From Sulfuricella denitrificans (GTDB taxonomy: Bacteria > Pseudomonadota > Gammaproteobacteria > Burkholderiales > Sulfuricellaceae), in NCBI GenBank assembly GCA_002632355.1, contig NSJJ01000012.1, forward strand, positions 54,089 through 118,088: a stretch of 64,000 nucleotides of DNA, written 5' to 3'. Every line of letters starts with the position of its first letter. Within the stretch, counting starts at the first letter, position 1. The position numbers and the translations under genes were made by a program. The notes under the pieces were generated by a model. It did not search any database. It saw only the letters and a list, made by a program, of their open reading frames with translations, and was not told where the DNA came from. Of this stretch, positions 43,028 through 54,828 are shown one piece after another.

Positions 43028-45949
43028 TTATCCCCTGGCTGGGTTCTTGACCCACGCCTCAAACTGATCCAGCGGGACCGGCTTGCTGTACAGATACCCC
43101 TGAAAAACATGGCAGCCATGGCTACCCAGAAACTCACGCTGCGCATCGGTTTCGACGCCTTCCGCGATAACACTCAAGCCCAGGGTCTGGCTCATGGCAA
43201 TGATCGTATTCACGATGACGGCATCGTTCGAGTCGGTGGCAATATCGCGCACAAAAGAACGGTCGATCTTGATCTGATCAAGCGGCAGACGCTTCAGGTA
43301 GGACAATGACGAATGCCCGGTGCCAAAATCATCCATTGAAAATTCCAGACCCAAGGACTTCAGTGCCTGCATTTTCATGATGGCATCTTCGACATTCTCC
43401 AGCACGACACTTTCAGTCAGTTCCAGTTTGAGCAACCGGGGTTTTGCGCCACTTTCCACTAATGTGCGCTGCACCTGTGCAACGAAGTCGGGCTGGCGAA
43501 ACTGTCTGCCACTCACATTTACCGAGAGTGTCAGGTCGCTGGTTTGCGCATCGTCCTGCCAGGTCTTGAGTTGCGCGCAAGCGGTTTCCAGCACCCACGC
43601 GCCGATGGGCACGATCAGTCCGGTGTCTTCCGCCAGGGGAATGAACTGATCGGGTAATACCATGCCACGTTCAGGGTGCTCCCAGCGCAACAGCACTTCT
43701 GTGCCCACTGGACGACACAATGAATCCACCTGGACCTGGTAGAACAGGCGAAGTTGCTGCTTTTCCAGTGCGTGGCGCAAATCCGCTTCCATGGAAGTCC
43801 GTTTTTCCAGTATTGACTGCATCACCGGATCATAAAAACGAATGGCGTTTCTCCCTGCTGCCTTGGCCTGGTACAAAGCCACATCGGCATACCTGAGCAG
43901 ATCGGTTTCGTTCTCCTGATGGGCAAGGAACAGGCTGATACCGATACTCGGAGTACTGTGATACTCGTGCTCGTTCAGCGAATAGGTCTGCCCCAAAATG
44001 ACACGAATTTTTTCTGCGGCCAGTTCAGCCTGGGTCGCGGCTTCTTCTCGCTGGTGGCTGAGCCCTTCAAGCAACACGACAAACTCACCCCCCCCCAGTC
44101 TTGCGATCGTGTCCCCTTCACGCACCGTTTTATTCAACCGGCGCGCAACCTCGATCAGCACCTGATCACCCATGGCGTGACCCAGGGTGTCATTGATGGT
44201 CTTGAAATGATCCATATCCAGAATCATTAGTGCGCCATACCGGCCACTCCGTACACTGGCGACTCTTGCCTGCTGCAGGCGATCCTGGAACAGGCGGCGA
44301 TTTGGCAACTGGGTCAGCGGATCGAAAAAAGCAAGATTCTTGATTTCCTCCGCCGCAGCCTTGCTTTCAGTAATATCAACCTGCGTACTGACATAATTCA
44401 CCGTAGTGCCGTTATCATCCTTTACAGCAGTGATCGTCATCCACTTGGGATAGACTTCCCCGCTCTTGCGGCGATCCCAGATTTCACCCTGCCAGACCCC
44501 GGAACGGTGCAGGCTGTCCCACATCGCAGCATAAAACTCATCCCCATGACGGCCCGACCTGAGCATACGCGGGGTTTGCCCGATTGCCTCTTCAGCCTGA
44601 TAACCGGTTTCAACACTAAAAGCCCGGTTGACCCTAAGAATGATCCCTTCGGCATTCGTGACTATGATTCCGATCTGGGCCTCGAACGCGGTAGCAGCAA
44701 TGCGCAAATCCGCCTCGATCTTCTTGCTCTCGGTAATATCCTCGACGATAGACCAGATATAGTCCTGCCCATCGCTGCCCCGGATCAGCATGCCATTCAA
44801 CCGCAAGGGAACCAGAACACCGTCCCTGCGGATATATTCTTTTTCATAGGGACCATACCGGCCAGTGAGATTCAGTGACTCCAGTTGCCGGGCCTCATCC
44901 GCTTCATACTTCTTGGGCGTCAGCGTCCAGTAGTCGATCGCTTTCAGTTCATCTTCCGGATAACCGCAGATATTTCTGAATGCTTCGTTGAATTCGACAT
45001 ATCTCCCCTGCATGCCGGTCAATGCGATCCCTAAGGGCGACAGCTCATACAGTCCGCGAAGCTTCTTCTCGCTCTCCTGCAAGGCATTCTCCACCTGCCG
45101 GCGTTCGGCCTGTAACGCCGTGATCAGCAATCCCGTCAGTACAGTGGTAGCCATATAGCTCCAGAGCAGAAACAGATTGGTATGAACATCGAGGATATGG
45201 AAAGTACCGTGCCCCAGCGCCGTGCCCCAGGCAGCAACCACCGAGAAACCCAGCCCTGCGAGGGACGCTCCCGTAATACCAAATCGAAGCGCTGCCCAGG
45301 CGAGCAGGGGAAGGGTCAGAAAAGCCAGAGGCAAACCTCGCCCCAAATGCCCATGATCAAGAACAAACGCGAGCCAGGCCGTGAGAGCGGCAATGAAAAC
45401 CCATAGCAGCATCTCCCTTCGGTAGTGGCTCAGCTGTTCAATATTGTTGCGAGATATGCTCAAGAGAATGGGCGCGGCCAGCAAGACGCCAACGCTGTCT
45501 CCCATCCACCACGTCAACCAGCCTGCTCCTGCTGCCGCCAGAGGCATCAGGCCAGCGAAATATAGACTTGCCACCCCACCCGATGCAGACACCATCATGC
45601 CCAAGAAAGCAGCGACGATGAATATGGCCACGTCTTTCTGACGAGTAAAGGTTTGCTGGAACCCCGCGCGCTTGAGCCAGGCAACGGCGAACACCGGGCC
45701 AAGGGTATTGCCCACGGCAATCCCCGCCGCCAGCAAGAAACTGGAACCGATGGAAAAATTGACGAGCCAGGCGCCAAGAAAAACGCCAGGCCATACTCCC
45801 CAGCCCCAACGGAACAAGGCGGCCACTGCGATACCCGTTGGCAGCCAGACCAGCGTGATGTGCGTTCCGACAGATGGCATTTTCAAGCCGAGCCAGCCTG
45901 AAGCGAAGTAGGCAATAGCCAGGATCACTGATCTATTCAGATGTGACAT
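43028..45949 (-). CDS. MASE1-PAS-PAS-GGDEF-EAL membrane signalling protein
   Basis: 973 residues. Residues 1 to about 280 are a multi-spanning MASE1 sensor; two PAS domains follow (about 295-410 and 420-535), then GGDEF (about 540-700) and EAL (about 720-960). The cyclase motif reads RLGGGEF (residues 616-622) instead of GG[D/E]EF, so cyclase activity is doubtful. The EAL motif reads EVLLRW with the downstream DDFGTGHSSLSYL and TEGVE-like segments kept, so phosphodiesterase activity is plausible. A run of nine G lies exactly in the GGDEF codons. Confidence 0.92.
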   Translation of the reverse strand: MSHLNRSVILAIAYFASGWLGLKMPSVGTHITLVWLPTGIAVAALFRWGWGVWPGVFLGAWLVNFSIGSSFLLAAGIAVGNTLGPVFAVAWLKRAGFQQTFTRQKDVAIFIVAAFLGMMVSASGGVASLYFAGLMPLAAAGAGWLTWWMGDSVGVLLAAPILLSISRNNIEQLSHYRREMLLWVFIAALTAWLAFVLDHGHLGRGLPLAFLTLPLLAWAALRFGITGASLAGLGFSVVAAWGTALGHGTFHILDVHTNLFLLWSYMATTVLTGLLITALQAERRQVENALQESEKKLRGLYELSPLGIALTGMQGRYVEFNEAFRNICGYPEDELKAIDYWTLTPKKYEADEARQLESLNLTGRYGPYEKEYIRRDGVLVPLRLNGMLIRGSDGQDYIWSIVEDITESKKIEADLRIAATAFEAQIGIIVTNAEGIILRVNRAFSVETGYQAEEAIGQTPRMLRSGRHGDEFYAAMWDSLHRSGVWQGEIWDRRKSGEVYPKWMTITAVKDDNGTTVNYVSTQVDITESKAAAEEIKNLAFFDPLTQLPNRRLFQDRLQQARVASVRSGRYGALMILDMDHFKTINDTLGHAMGDQVLIEVARRLNKTVREGDTIARLGGGEFVVLLEGLSHQREEAATQAELAAEKIRVILGQTYSLNEHEYHSTPSIGISLFLAHQENETDLLRYADVALYQAKAAGRNAIRFYDPVMQSILEKRTSMEADLRHALEKQQLRLFYQVQVDSLCRPVGTEVLLRWEHPERGMVLPDQFIPLAEDTGLIVPIGAWVLETACAQLKTWQDDAQTSDLTLSVNVSGRQFRQPDFVAQVQRTLVESGAKPRLLKLELTESVVLENVEDAIMKMQALKSLGLEFSMDDFGTGHSSLSYLKRLPLDQIKIDRSFVRDIATDSNDAVIVNTIIAMSQTLGLSVIAEGVETDAQREFLGSHGCHVFQGYLYSKPVPLDQFEAWVKNPARG
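44088..44096. repeat. Nine-base C/G homopolymer in the GGDEF motif
   Basis: Nine consecutive C on the plus strand (G on the coding strand) encode the three glycines of RLGGGEF. A slip of one base would shift the frame inside the cyclase domain. Confidence 0.9.
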
Positions 45950-46089
45950 AGAGTCTCTATCAAAATTCTGATGTAAAAATTCCAGACGGGTCAGTCATCG
46001 AATCAATACGGCTAAACCGTATCACCTGAATTGGCTGTCAATATATCCCAAGTTGTGCGCACACAAGGAATCACCAGAGCGGATTTACT

Positions 46090-47931
<1,842 letters not shown>

Positions 47932-47962
47932 GGGCGATATTGTACAGCGGGCCAGGTGTTTA

Positions 47963-49039
47963 TCAGTCCAGCAAGGCCACGCTCTTGACCTGCGCGTACA
48001 GCGTCATGCCGGGTTCGAGGCCGAGCACGGCACCGGATTTTTTCGTGATTCCGGCCAGCAGCGGCGTTCCTGCCGCATCCAGCCGCACCAGCAACTTCGA
48101 GGGTGCATCCTCGGCGACCTCTTTCACCGTCACCGGGAAAATATTGAGAATGCTGGTGCCGGAGTGGCGTTCCAGTGACAGGCTCACGTCACGGGCATGC
48201 ACGCGCAGGCGTTTGGGCTGCCCGGTTTCGCAGGCGACCTGCGGCACAAAAAAGCGCCCGCCGGAGAAATCCAGCCAGCTCAGGTGATAAGGCGCGTCGT
48301 GGCCGCCCACCACGGTATCCACCACCACCCCGGCCTGTTCACCATGGCTCAGGGACAGGTCCAGACGCGCCAGCATCTGGTGCAGCTCGCCGCTGGCCAC
48401 CACCCGCCCGCGTTCCAGCAGCACCAGATGGTCGGCCAGTCGCGCCACTTCATCGGGCGAATGGCTGACATAGAGTACCGGGATCGACAGCTCCTGATGC
48501 AGGCGTTCCAGATAGGGCAGGATCTCGGCCTTGCTGGCCGGGTCCAGCGCCGCCAGCGGCTCGTCCATCAGCAGCAGGCGCGGCGCAGTCAGCAGGGCAC
48601 GGCCCATGGCCACGCGCTGGCGCTCGCCGCCAGACAGACGTGCTGGTTTTCTCTCCAGCAGGGGGCCGATGCCCAGCAGTTCGACCACCTGATTGAAATC
48701 CTGCCGCCGTTCCTGCGAAGGCACCCGCTTCCAGCCATATTCCAGATTGCCGCGCACGCTGAGATGCGGAAACAGGGCCGCATCCTGAAAGACATAGCCC
48801 ACCGCCCGCTGGTGCGGCGGCAGGAACAGGCTGCGCTGGCTATCCTGCCAGCACTCGCCGTTGACCGTGAGCTGCCCGGACGCTCTCGCTTCCAGCCCGG
48901 CCACGCAGCGCAGCAGCGAGGTCTTGCCCGAACCGGAAGGCCCGATCAGGCCCGTGATACCCCGGGCAGGCGCCTCGAACACGGCATCCAGGCTGAAGCT
49001 GCCCAGCGGCAGGGAAAATCTGGCTGCGATGCCGCTCAT
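47963..49039 (-). CDS. modC: Molybdate ABC transporter ATP-binding protein
   Basis: 358 residues: ATPase domain with Walker [10 protein letters not shown], signature [16 protein letters not shown], Walker [13 protein letters not shown], and a C-terminal mop/TOBE domain ([29 protein letters not shown]) that binds molybdate. It powers uptake with ModB. It overlaps modB by 4 bases. Confidence 0.95.
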   Translation of the reverse strand: MSGIAARFSLPLGSFSLDAVFEAPARGITGLIGPSGSGKTSLLRCVAGLEARASGQLTVNGECWQDSQRSLFLPPHQRAVGYVFQDAALFPHLSVRGNLEYGWKRVPSQERRQDFNQVVELLGIGPLLERKPARLSGGERQRVAMGRALLTAPRLLLMDEPLAALDPASKAEILPYLERLHQELSIPVLYVSHSPDEVARLADHLVLLERGRVVASGELHQMLARLDLSLSHGEQAGVVVDTVVGGHDAPYHLSWLDFSGGRFFVPQVACETGQPKRLRVHARDVSLSLERHSGTSILNIFPVTVKEVAEDAPSKLLVRLDAAGTPLLAGITKKSGAVLGLEPGMTLYAQVKSVALLD

Positions 49040-49713
49040 CCGGACACTCCCTTGCCCTGACGCCGGAAGATATTCAGCGCGAGCAGGACGAGGAAGGAAA
49101 ACAGCAGCAAACCGCCTGCCAGCCAGTGGGCCTGAGCGTATTCCATGGCTTCCACATGGTCGTAGATCGCCACCGAAAGCACCCGGGTCGCACCGGGGAT
49201 GTTGCCACCGATCATCAACACCACGCCGAACTCACCCACGGTATGGGCAAAACCCAGCACCGTGGCGGTCAGGAAACCGGGTTTCGCCAGCGGCAGCACC
49301 ACGCTGAAAAAGCAGTCGAGCGGACTGGCGCGCAAAGTGGCGGCGGCTTCCAGCGTCCGCTCGCTGATCGCCTCGAACGTATTTTGCAAGGGCTGTACCA
49401 CGAAGGGCAGGGAATACACCACTGAGCCCACCACCAGTCCGGCGAAGGTAAAAGGCAAGGTTCCCCAGCCCAGCATCCGGGTAAAATAACCCAGCGGACC
49501 CTGCGGGCCCAGCGCGACCAGCAGGTAAAAACCGATCACCGTGGGCGGCAGCACCAGCGGCAGCGCCACCACAGCCGAAACCGGTCCCTTGAGCCAGGAA
49601 GGGGTACGCGCCAGCCACCAGGCCAGCGGCGTGCCGATCAGCAGCAGCACCAGTGTGGTGACGCCGGCAAGCCTGAGCGTCAGCCAGATCGGAGCAGGAT
49701 CGAAAAACGGCAT
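49036..49713 (-). CDS. modB: Molybdate ABC transporter permease
   Basis: 225 residues with five or six membrane spans and the EAA-type loop ([29 protein letters not shown]), plus [19 protein letters not shown] typical of ModB. Lies 3 bp after modA and overlaps modC. Confidence 0.95.
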   Translation of the reverse strand: MPFFDPAPIWLTLRLAGVTTLVLLLIGTPLAWWLARTPSWLKGPVSAVVALPLVLPPTVIGFYLLVALGPQGPLGYFTRMLGWGTLPFTFAGLVVGSVVYSLPFVVQPLQNTFEAISERTLEAAATLRASPLDCFFSVVLPLAKPGFLTATVLGFAHTVGEFGVVLMIGGNIPGATRVLSVAIYDHVEAMEYAQAHWLAGGLLLFSFLVLLALNIFRRQGKGVSG

Positions 49714-49716
49714 GGA

Positions 49717-50469
49717 TTAAGGCAACTCGTAACCGAAGGACTGAATAATGGCAGTAGCCTTCGGGCTCCTGAGATAGGCCAGAAATTGCCCGGCAGCCGC
49801 CTTGCCTTTGCCCTTGAGCAGCAAGGCCCCATCCTGGCGGATCGGCGTAAACAGCGCCTGTGGCACCAGCCACATCGAGCCGCGAACTTCGCCGTTTTCA
49901 TTCCTGACCTGTGATAGCGCGACGAAGCCCAGTTCGGCATTACCACTGGCAACGAACTGGTAGGCCTGGGCAATGCTTTCGCCTTGCACCAGACGGGGTT
50001 GCAGCATCTGCCACACACTCTGCCGTTCCATCGCTTCGCGCGCAGCAGCACCATAGGGCGCCGTTTTCGGATTGGCGATGGAAAGACGGGCAAAGCTGCC
50101 GCTGCGCATTATTTCGCCCTTGCCGTCAACATAGCCGGGGCGAGGGGACCATAGCACCAGTTTGCCGATAGCGTAGGTTACGCGCGATCCCGTCACGGCC
50201 AGTCCTTCTTTTTCCAGCCGCAGCGGAATCTCGTCATCTGCGGAAAGAAACACCTCGAAAGGCGCACCACTGGCGATCTGGGCGTAGAACTTGCCGCTCG
50301 ATCCGGACGAAATCAGCAACTGATGGCCCGTATCGCGCTGGAACTCGGCGGCAATGCGCGCCATTGGCGTAGCGAAATTGGAGGCGACAGCCACCTGCAC
50401 AGTATCAGCTGCTGCGGAAAAAGCGCACATCCAGATAAGAACGAAAACAGTAAACTTCATGGGCCTCAT
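49717..50469 (-). CDS. modA: Molybdate-binding periplasmic protein
   Basis: 250 residues: signal peptide (MRPMKFTVFVLIWMCAFSAAA) then the ModA fold with oxyanion-binding stretches AVASNFATPMARIA and ISSGSSGKFYAQI, and ANPKTAPYGAAAREA. An alternative start three codons later is possible. First gene of modABC. No molybdenum-cofactor riboswitch or ModE-type site was recognised in the 206 bp before it. Confidence 0.93.
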   Translation of the reverse strand: MRPMKFTVFVLIWMCAFSAAADTVQVAVASNFATPMARIAAEFQRDTGHQLLISSGSSGKFYAQIASGAPFEVFLSADDEIPLRLEKEGLAVTGSRVTYAIGKLVLWSPRPGYVDGKGEIMRSGSFARLSIANPKTAPYGAAAREAMERQSVWQMLQPRLVQGESIAQAYQFVASGNAELGFVALSQVRNENGEVRGSMWLVPQALFTPIRQDGALLLKGKGKAAAGQFLAYLRSPKATAIIQSFGYELP

Positions 50470-50675
50470 GATGGTCTCACTAACTTAAAATCAAAGCGGC
50501 TACTAAGCGCGAAAAGGGCATTTTTCCATCCACGCTGCATGGAATGATTGAATTTGGCGATCATAACCCAAATTTATCAGGCACCCGCAGAGACGGATTT
50601 TGTACAATGTCCGGATCGGGTTAAATTACCCCATCAAAACGCCTCCTGGCCGGTACAACCTGTAAAGGAAATCCC

Positions 50676-51377
50676 ATGCACACCATCATCATGACCGAAC
50701 AGGAACTCGACCAGCTGGAAGAACTGCTGGACTCGGAAATATTCAAAAACGAGTCGATGTCGCTCGACTCGCTGCAAGGCTTCCTCTGCGCGATACTCAG
50801 CGGGCCGGAGCTGGTGCCGCCCAGCGTCTGGCTGCCGGAAGCGCTGGGGCCATCACCCGCCTACGAATCCCTGGAGCAGGCACAGCAAGTCACCAATCTG
50901 GTCATGCAGTTCTACAACAGCATCGCCACAGCGCTGGGCAATCAGGAGGATTTCGACCTGATCCTTTACGCCTTCGAGGAAAACCACGATGAACTGGATT
51001 ATGTTCCGTGGTGCGATGCCTATGTTTATGGCACGCAGATCGGGGACAGCAACTGGTTCGATGCGGCGGGCGAGTTTGCTGATGACCTGAGCGAGAAGAT
51101 GGAAGTATTCTTCCTGTTGAGCGGCCTGCTCAAGGAAGACGCCCTCAAGCACAAGGAACCCTGGCTCTCCGAGAAAGAGGAGAAAAAAGCCATGACGCAG
51201 GCCCGCGAAGCCTTTCCCTCCACCATTGGCGACATTCACCAGTTCTGGCTGGCCCGGCGCAGCACGCCCGAGACCATCCGCCGCGAAACCCCCAAGACTG
51301 GACGCAACGACCCCTGCCCCTGCGGCAGCGGGAAGAAATTCAAGCAGTGCTGCGGCAAGGAACCGACGGTTCATTGA
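50676..51377 (+). CDS. YecA/UPF0149-family protein with SEC-C motif (second copy)
   Basis: 233 residues, same architecture as the product of 36559-37242: UPF0149 domain ([30 protein letters not shown]) and a terminal SEC-C motif [18 protein letters not shown]. The two share the motif closely, but the middle parts differ. Function unknown. An AAAGGAAAT ribosome site and a possible TACAAT -10 element at 50603 precede it. Confidence 0.9.
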   Translation: MHTIIMTEQELDQLEELLDSEIFKNESMSLDSLQGFLCAILSGPELVPPSVWLPEALGPSPAYESLEQAQQVTNLVMQFYNSIATALGNQEDFDLILYAFEENHDELDYVPWCDAYVYGTQIGDSNWFDAAGEFADDLSEKMEVFFLLSGLLKEDALKHKEPWLSEKEEKKAMTQAREAFPSTIGDIHQFWLARRSTPETIRRETPKTGRNDPCPCGSGKKFKQCCGKEPTVH

Positions 51378-51447
51378 ACAGGGGACAGCATTCACCACAA
51401 ACATCACTAAGGGGCATGGAAAATTGCCGCCCTGAATCATGAAACAA

Positions 51448-51600
51448 GTGAAATGTGAAACCGCTTGGGCTACGCCCTTGCTGTGAAGTGTGAAATGTAA
51501 AAGCAGGTTCAGCGGTGCACAGAGGCCGCCAAAGTGTGGATTTTTTTACATTTCACACTTCACAAACAAAGCGTAGCGAGTGTCTTCACACTTCACAAAA
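51448..51600. repeat. Inverted GTGAAGTGTGAAATG repeat
   Basis: Arms GTGAAGTGTGAAATGTAAAA (51483-51502) and its exact complement at 51544-51563 form a 20-base perfect inverted repeat, with further GTGAAATGTGAAA and CTTCACACTTCAC copies at the edges. Same family as 26276-26365. It fills most of the 248-bp gap before ycaO. Confidence 0.9.
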
Positions 51601-51625
51601 CCGTTTCGCATTACAAGGACACACC

Positions 51626-53347
51626 ATGCACACAGAAAGCTTCATCCCGGGCAAGGATGCCTCGCTCGAATCCTCCATCCACACCATGCAGACCAAACTT
51701 GGCGGGCTCGGCTTCCACGTCGAGGAGCGTTCCTGGCTCAACCCGGTGGACGGCATCTGGTCGGTGCATGTGCGCGACCGCGACTGCCCGCTGCTGTTCA
51801 CCAACGGCAAGGGCGCATCGAAGCTGGCGGCGCTGGCGAGCGCGCTGGGCGAGTTTTTCGAGCGCCTGTCGTGCAACTACTTCTGGACGCACTACTATCT
51901 CGGCGCAAAAATCGCCCAGCGCAGCTTCGTCCACTACCCGCAGGAACAGTGGTTCCAGCCCGGCGCTGAAGGCGCGTGGCCGGAAGCCTTGCTGACGCCT
52001 GAACTGCGCCAGTTCTACGACCCGGAAAACAGCATCGATGCCGAAACCCTGGTCGAGCACAATTCCGGCAACGTCGAACGCGGCATCTGCGCCCTGCCCT
52101 ACGAACGCCAGCGCGACAACGCCAGCGTGTGGTTCCCGGTCAACATCATCGGCAACCTCTACGTCAGCAACGGCATGTCGGCTGGCAACACCCCGGAAGA
52201 GGCGCGCACCCAGGCGCTATCGGAGATTTTCGAGCGCTACGTCAAGTTCCGCATCATCAGCGAAGGCCTGTGCCTGCCGGACGTGCCGGAAGAAGTCATC
52301 GCCCGCTACCCGCGCATCGAGGCCGGCATCCGCGCCCTGCGCGCGGCCGGTTTCGGCATCCTGGTCAAGGACGCCTCACTGGGCGGCGAATTCCCGGTGA
52401 TGAACGTGACCCTGCTGCATCCCGAAGACCAGGGCTGCTTCTCCAGCTTCGGCGCGCATCCGCGTTTCGAGATCGCGCTCGAACGCGCCCTCACCGAGCT
52501 GCTACAGGGCCGCGCACTGGACGCGCTGGCCGGTTTCCCCGCGCCTGGCTTCGATCTGGAGGAAATTTCCAGCGCGCCCAACATCGAAATCCACTTTGTC
52601 GATTCGAGCGGCATCATCAGCTGGAACTTCCTCGGCGACACACCCGACTTCGAATTCTGCGACTGGAATTTCAGCACCACTACTGCCGGGGACTATGCCT
52701 GGCTGGTCGAACGCATTCATGCAATGGGCCACGACATTTATGTTGCCGACTTCACCCACCTCGGTGTCTACGCCTGCCGCATCATCGTGCCGGGCATGTC
52801 GGAGATCTACCCGGTGGACGATCTGGAATGGGAAAACAACAGCGTCGGCAACGATATCCGCGAAGCCATCCTGCACCTGCCCGAGCTGGAAGACGACGAG
52901 TGCGCCGACCTGCTGGAGACCCTGAACGAGCTTGGCCTGGCTGACCAGCGCCCGGTCGCGGCCCTGATCGGCCTGGCAGCCGACCCCGGCTCCTTCTGGA
53001 GCGACCTGCGCGTGGGCGAGCTGAAAACCCTGCTGGCGCTGGCCATCGGCGATGAAGACGCGATCCGCGAAGGTTGCGACTGGGTGCGCCACTTCGAACA
53101 GCTCGACGCCAGCCGCCGCCGCGTTTATGCCTGCATCGAAACCCTGCTCAATCTCGGCGAAGCCGCGCCCTATCGGAAAGCACTGGAGCAGCTCTATGGC
53201 GCCGCAACGCTGCAACAGGCGGAAGCCCTGCTCAGCCGCGAAGAAGCGTTCTTCGGCGTACAGGCGCCGGGCCTGTTGCTGACGGGCGGCGACATGCACC
53301 AGCGCCTGCTGGCGGCCTATGACAAGCTGCATGCGCGCAGGACCTGA
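51626..53347 (+). CDS. ycaO: YcaO-domain protein (ribosomal protein S12 methylthiolation accessory type)
   Basis: 573 residues, close to E. coli YcaO (586). The YcaO ATP-binding core covers residues about 55-420 (NGKGASKLAALASALGEFFERL, NGMSAGNTPEEARTQALSEIFERYV), and the last 150 residues are TPR-like helices. E. coli YcaO helps RimO beta-methylthiolate S12. No rimO or peptide precursor lies nearby, so the housekeeping role is more likely than a RiPP pathway. The start at 51626 follows ACAAGGAC; upstream frame reads through repeats. Confidence 0.9.
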   Translation: MHTESFIPGKDASLESSIHTMQTKLGGLGFHVEERSWLNPVDGIWSVHVRDRDCPLLFTNGKGASKLAALASALGEFFERLSCNYFWTHYYLGAKIAQRSFVHYPQEQWFQPGAEGAWPEALLTPELRQFYDPENSIDAETLVEHNSGNVERGICALPYERQRDNASVWFPVNIIGNLYVSNGMSAGNTPEEARTQALSEIFERYVKFRIISEGLCLPDVPEEVIARYPRIEAGIRALRAAGFGILVKDASLGGEFPVMNVTLLHPEDQGCFSSFGAHPRFEIALERALTELLQGRALDALAGFPAPGFDLEEISSAPNIEIHFVDSSGIISWNFLGDTPDFEFCDWNFSTTTAGDYAWLVERIHAMGHDIYVADFTHLGVYACRIIVPGMSEIYPVDDLEWENNSVGNDIREAILHLPELEDDECADLLETLNELGLADQRPVAALIGLAADPGSFWSDLRVGELKTLLALAIGDEDAIREGCDWVRHFEQLDASRRRVYACIETLLNLGEAAPYRKALEQLYGAATLQQAEALLSREEAFFGVQAPGLLLTGGDMHQRLLAAYDKLHARRT

Positions 53348-53358
53348 GCAACGAGTGG

Positions 53359-53613
53359 TCAGCGATGCGGTTTCGAAGGCTTTGCCAAAAGGGAAGCGCG
53401 GATTTGCTGCAAATACAGCTGCTCCACTTTGTTGCGGGCCCACGGTGTTCTCCGCAGGAACTTCAGGCTGGATTTGATGCTGGGATCGTGGGTGAAGCAG
53501 CGGATCGGCACGGCAACACCCATGGCTTCCCAGCCCAGGCTCTCGGCGAGTTGCGTGACGATGGTTTCAAGCGTGATGCCGTCCAGGCTTGCTGATTTTT
53601 CTATGGTGTTCAT
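53359..53613 (-). CDS. VF530/DUF2132-family small DNA-binding protein
   Basis: 84 residues matching the VF530 pattern (LDGITLETIVTQLAESLGWEAMG, IRCFTHDPSIKSSLKFLRRTPWARNKVEQLY). The family is small, helical and thought to bind DNA. Convergent with ycaO. Confidence 0.85.
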   Translation of the reverse strand: MNTIEKSASLDGITLETIVTQLAESLGWEAMGVAVPIRCFTHDPSIKSSLKFLRRTPWARNKVEQLYLQQIRASLLAKPSKPHR

Positions 53614-53685
53614 GTTTCTATTTTACCGCCGGAAACCGGGCCTGCGCGTTTACAATAACGTTCCCTGATCCAGATCGCCTCCGTC

Positions 53686-54402
53686 ATGACCCCCCCTGTC
53701 CGCCTCGCAAAACGCCTTGCCGAACTCGTCCCCTGCTCTCGCCGTGAAGCCGAGCTTTACATCGCGGGCGGCTGGGTCACGGTGGACGGGCAAGTCGTGG
53801 AAGAGCCACAGTTCAAGGTACTGGAACAGAAGATTGAACTTCACCCCGATGCGGCTCTCGTGCCGCTCGACCCGGTGACCATCCTGTTTCACCAGACGCT
53901 TGAGGCGGGCCTCAATACAGACGCCCCGCAGCAGATGATTTGCGCCGACACGCGGGCGGCTGATGACCCATCCGGCATCCGCATGCTCAGGCAACACTGC
54001 ACCCGGCTGAAACCATGCACTCCGCTGGAGGCGAATGCCAGCGGCCTGGTGGTGTTGACCCAGGACTGGCGTATCGCGCGCAAGCTGATCGACGATGCCG
54101 CCACGGTCGAGCAGGAATATATCGTGGAGGTTGCGGGCGACCTGGCTCCCGATGGACTCAAGCGCCTCAACCACGGACTCGTTTTCAATGGGCGGGCATT
54201 GCCCCCGATCAAGGTCAGCTGGCAAAATGAAACCCGGCTGCGCTTCGCTCTCAAAGGCCTGCAACCTGGCCAGATCGCACATATGTGCAAAAGCGTCGGG
54301 CTGGAGGTGCTTGCCATGAAGCGGATCCGGCTCGGACGCATCTCGATGGCCAGATTGCAGCCCGGATCATGGCGTTATCTGATGCCGCATGAGCGGTTCT
54401 GA
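53686..54402 (+). CDS. RluF-like pseudouridine synthase homologue with Asp-to-Glu change
   Basis: 238 residues: an S4 RNA-binding domain (RLAKRLAELVPCSRREAELYI, GGWVTVDGQVVEEP) and a RluB/E/F-type synthase domain. The catalytic motif, GRLDxxSxGLLxxT in relatives, here reads TPLEANASGLVVLTQ: Glu115 replaces the aspartate. Other core segments (KEYIV-like QEYIVEV, MCKSVGLEVLAMKRIRLGRI) are kept. It either works with Glu or binds RNA without catalysis. Confidence 0.85.
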   Translation: MTPPVRLAKRLAELVPCSRREAELYIAGGWVTVDGQVVEEPQFKVLEQKIELHPDAALVPLDPVTILFHQTLEAGLNTDAPQQMICADTRAADDPSGIRMLRQHCTRLKPCTPLEANASGLVVLTQDWRIARKLIDDAATVEQEYIVEVAGDLAPDGLKRLNHGLVFNGRALPPIKVSWQNETRLRFALKGLQPGQIAHMCKSVGLEVLAMKRIRLGRISMARLQPGSWRYLMPHERF

Positions 54403-54507
54403 GCCTTGCTACGCACGGTACATACCAGGTGAATTCCTGTTTATTTCAATCTTGACATGCGCACACACGGCTTCCTCGGCCAGGGCGGGTGATTGCATAA
54501 GCGCCCG

Positions 54508-54828
54508 TCAGAGAATTGCTTCCAGCCCCTTGCGCTCAATTAGATTGAGCAGCTTCAATGACGGGCCACTCGGCTTCTTGTCGCCGACTTCCCATTTCTG
54601 CACGGTGGATAGGCTGGTGTTCAGTACAGCGGCAAATACAGACTGACTGAGATGAACTTTTTCACGCAGTGATTTAATTTGTTGGGGTGCCATTGCATCC
54701 ACATCAAGATGGCGCAGCGCTTCGAACTCACCCATCCGGCGTTTGCTGATCAGGCCAGCATCGTGCAACCCTTGAGCTGTTTCGTGCATTTCATCCAGGA
54801 TGCGACTCTTACGTTTTGTCATTGCCAT
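54508..54828 (-). CDS. XRE-family antitoxin (HigA/NadS-like)
   Basis: 106 residues. A C-terminal helix-turn-helix (SLREKVHLSQSVFAAVLNTSLSTVQKWEVGDKKPSGPSLKLL) matches antitoxins that follow HigB-2/RelE-type toxins. It starts within the toxin gene (20-base overlap) after GGAGGTG, so it is translated by coupling, and likely represses the pair's promoter. Confidence 0.9.
   Translation of the reverse strand: MAMTKRKSRILDEMHETAQGLHDAGLISKRRMGEFEALRHLDVDAMAPQQIKSLREKVHLSQSVFAAVLNTSLSTVQKWEVGDKKPSGPSLKLLNLIERKGLEAIL

Noticed and set aside
46006..46022. recQ terminator
   Set aside because: A perfect six-base hairpin (ATACGG/CCGTAT) but no following T run on the recQ strand.
51515..51625. N-terminal extension of YcaO
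   Set aside because: It reads through the intergenic hairpin repeats; the conserved protein starts at 51626 after a ribosome site.
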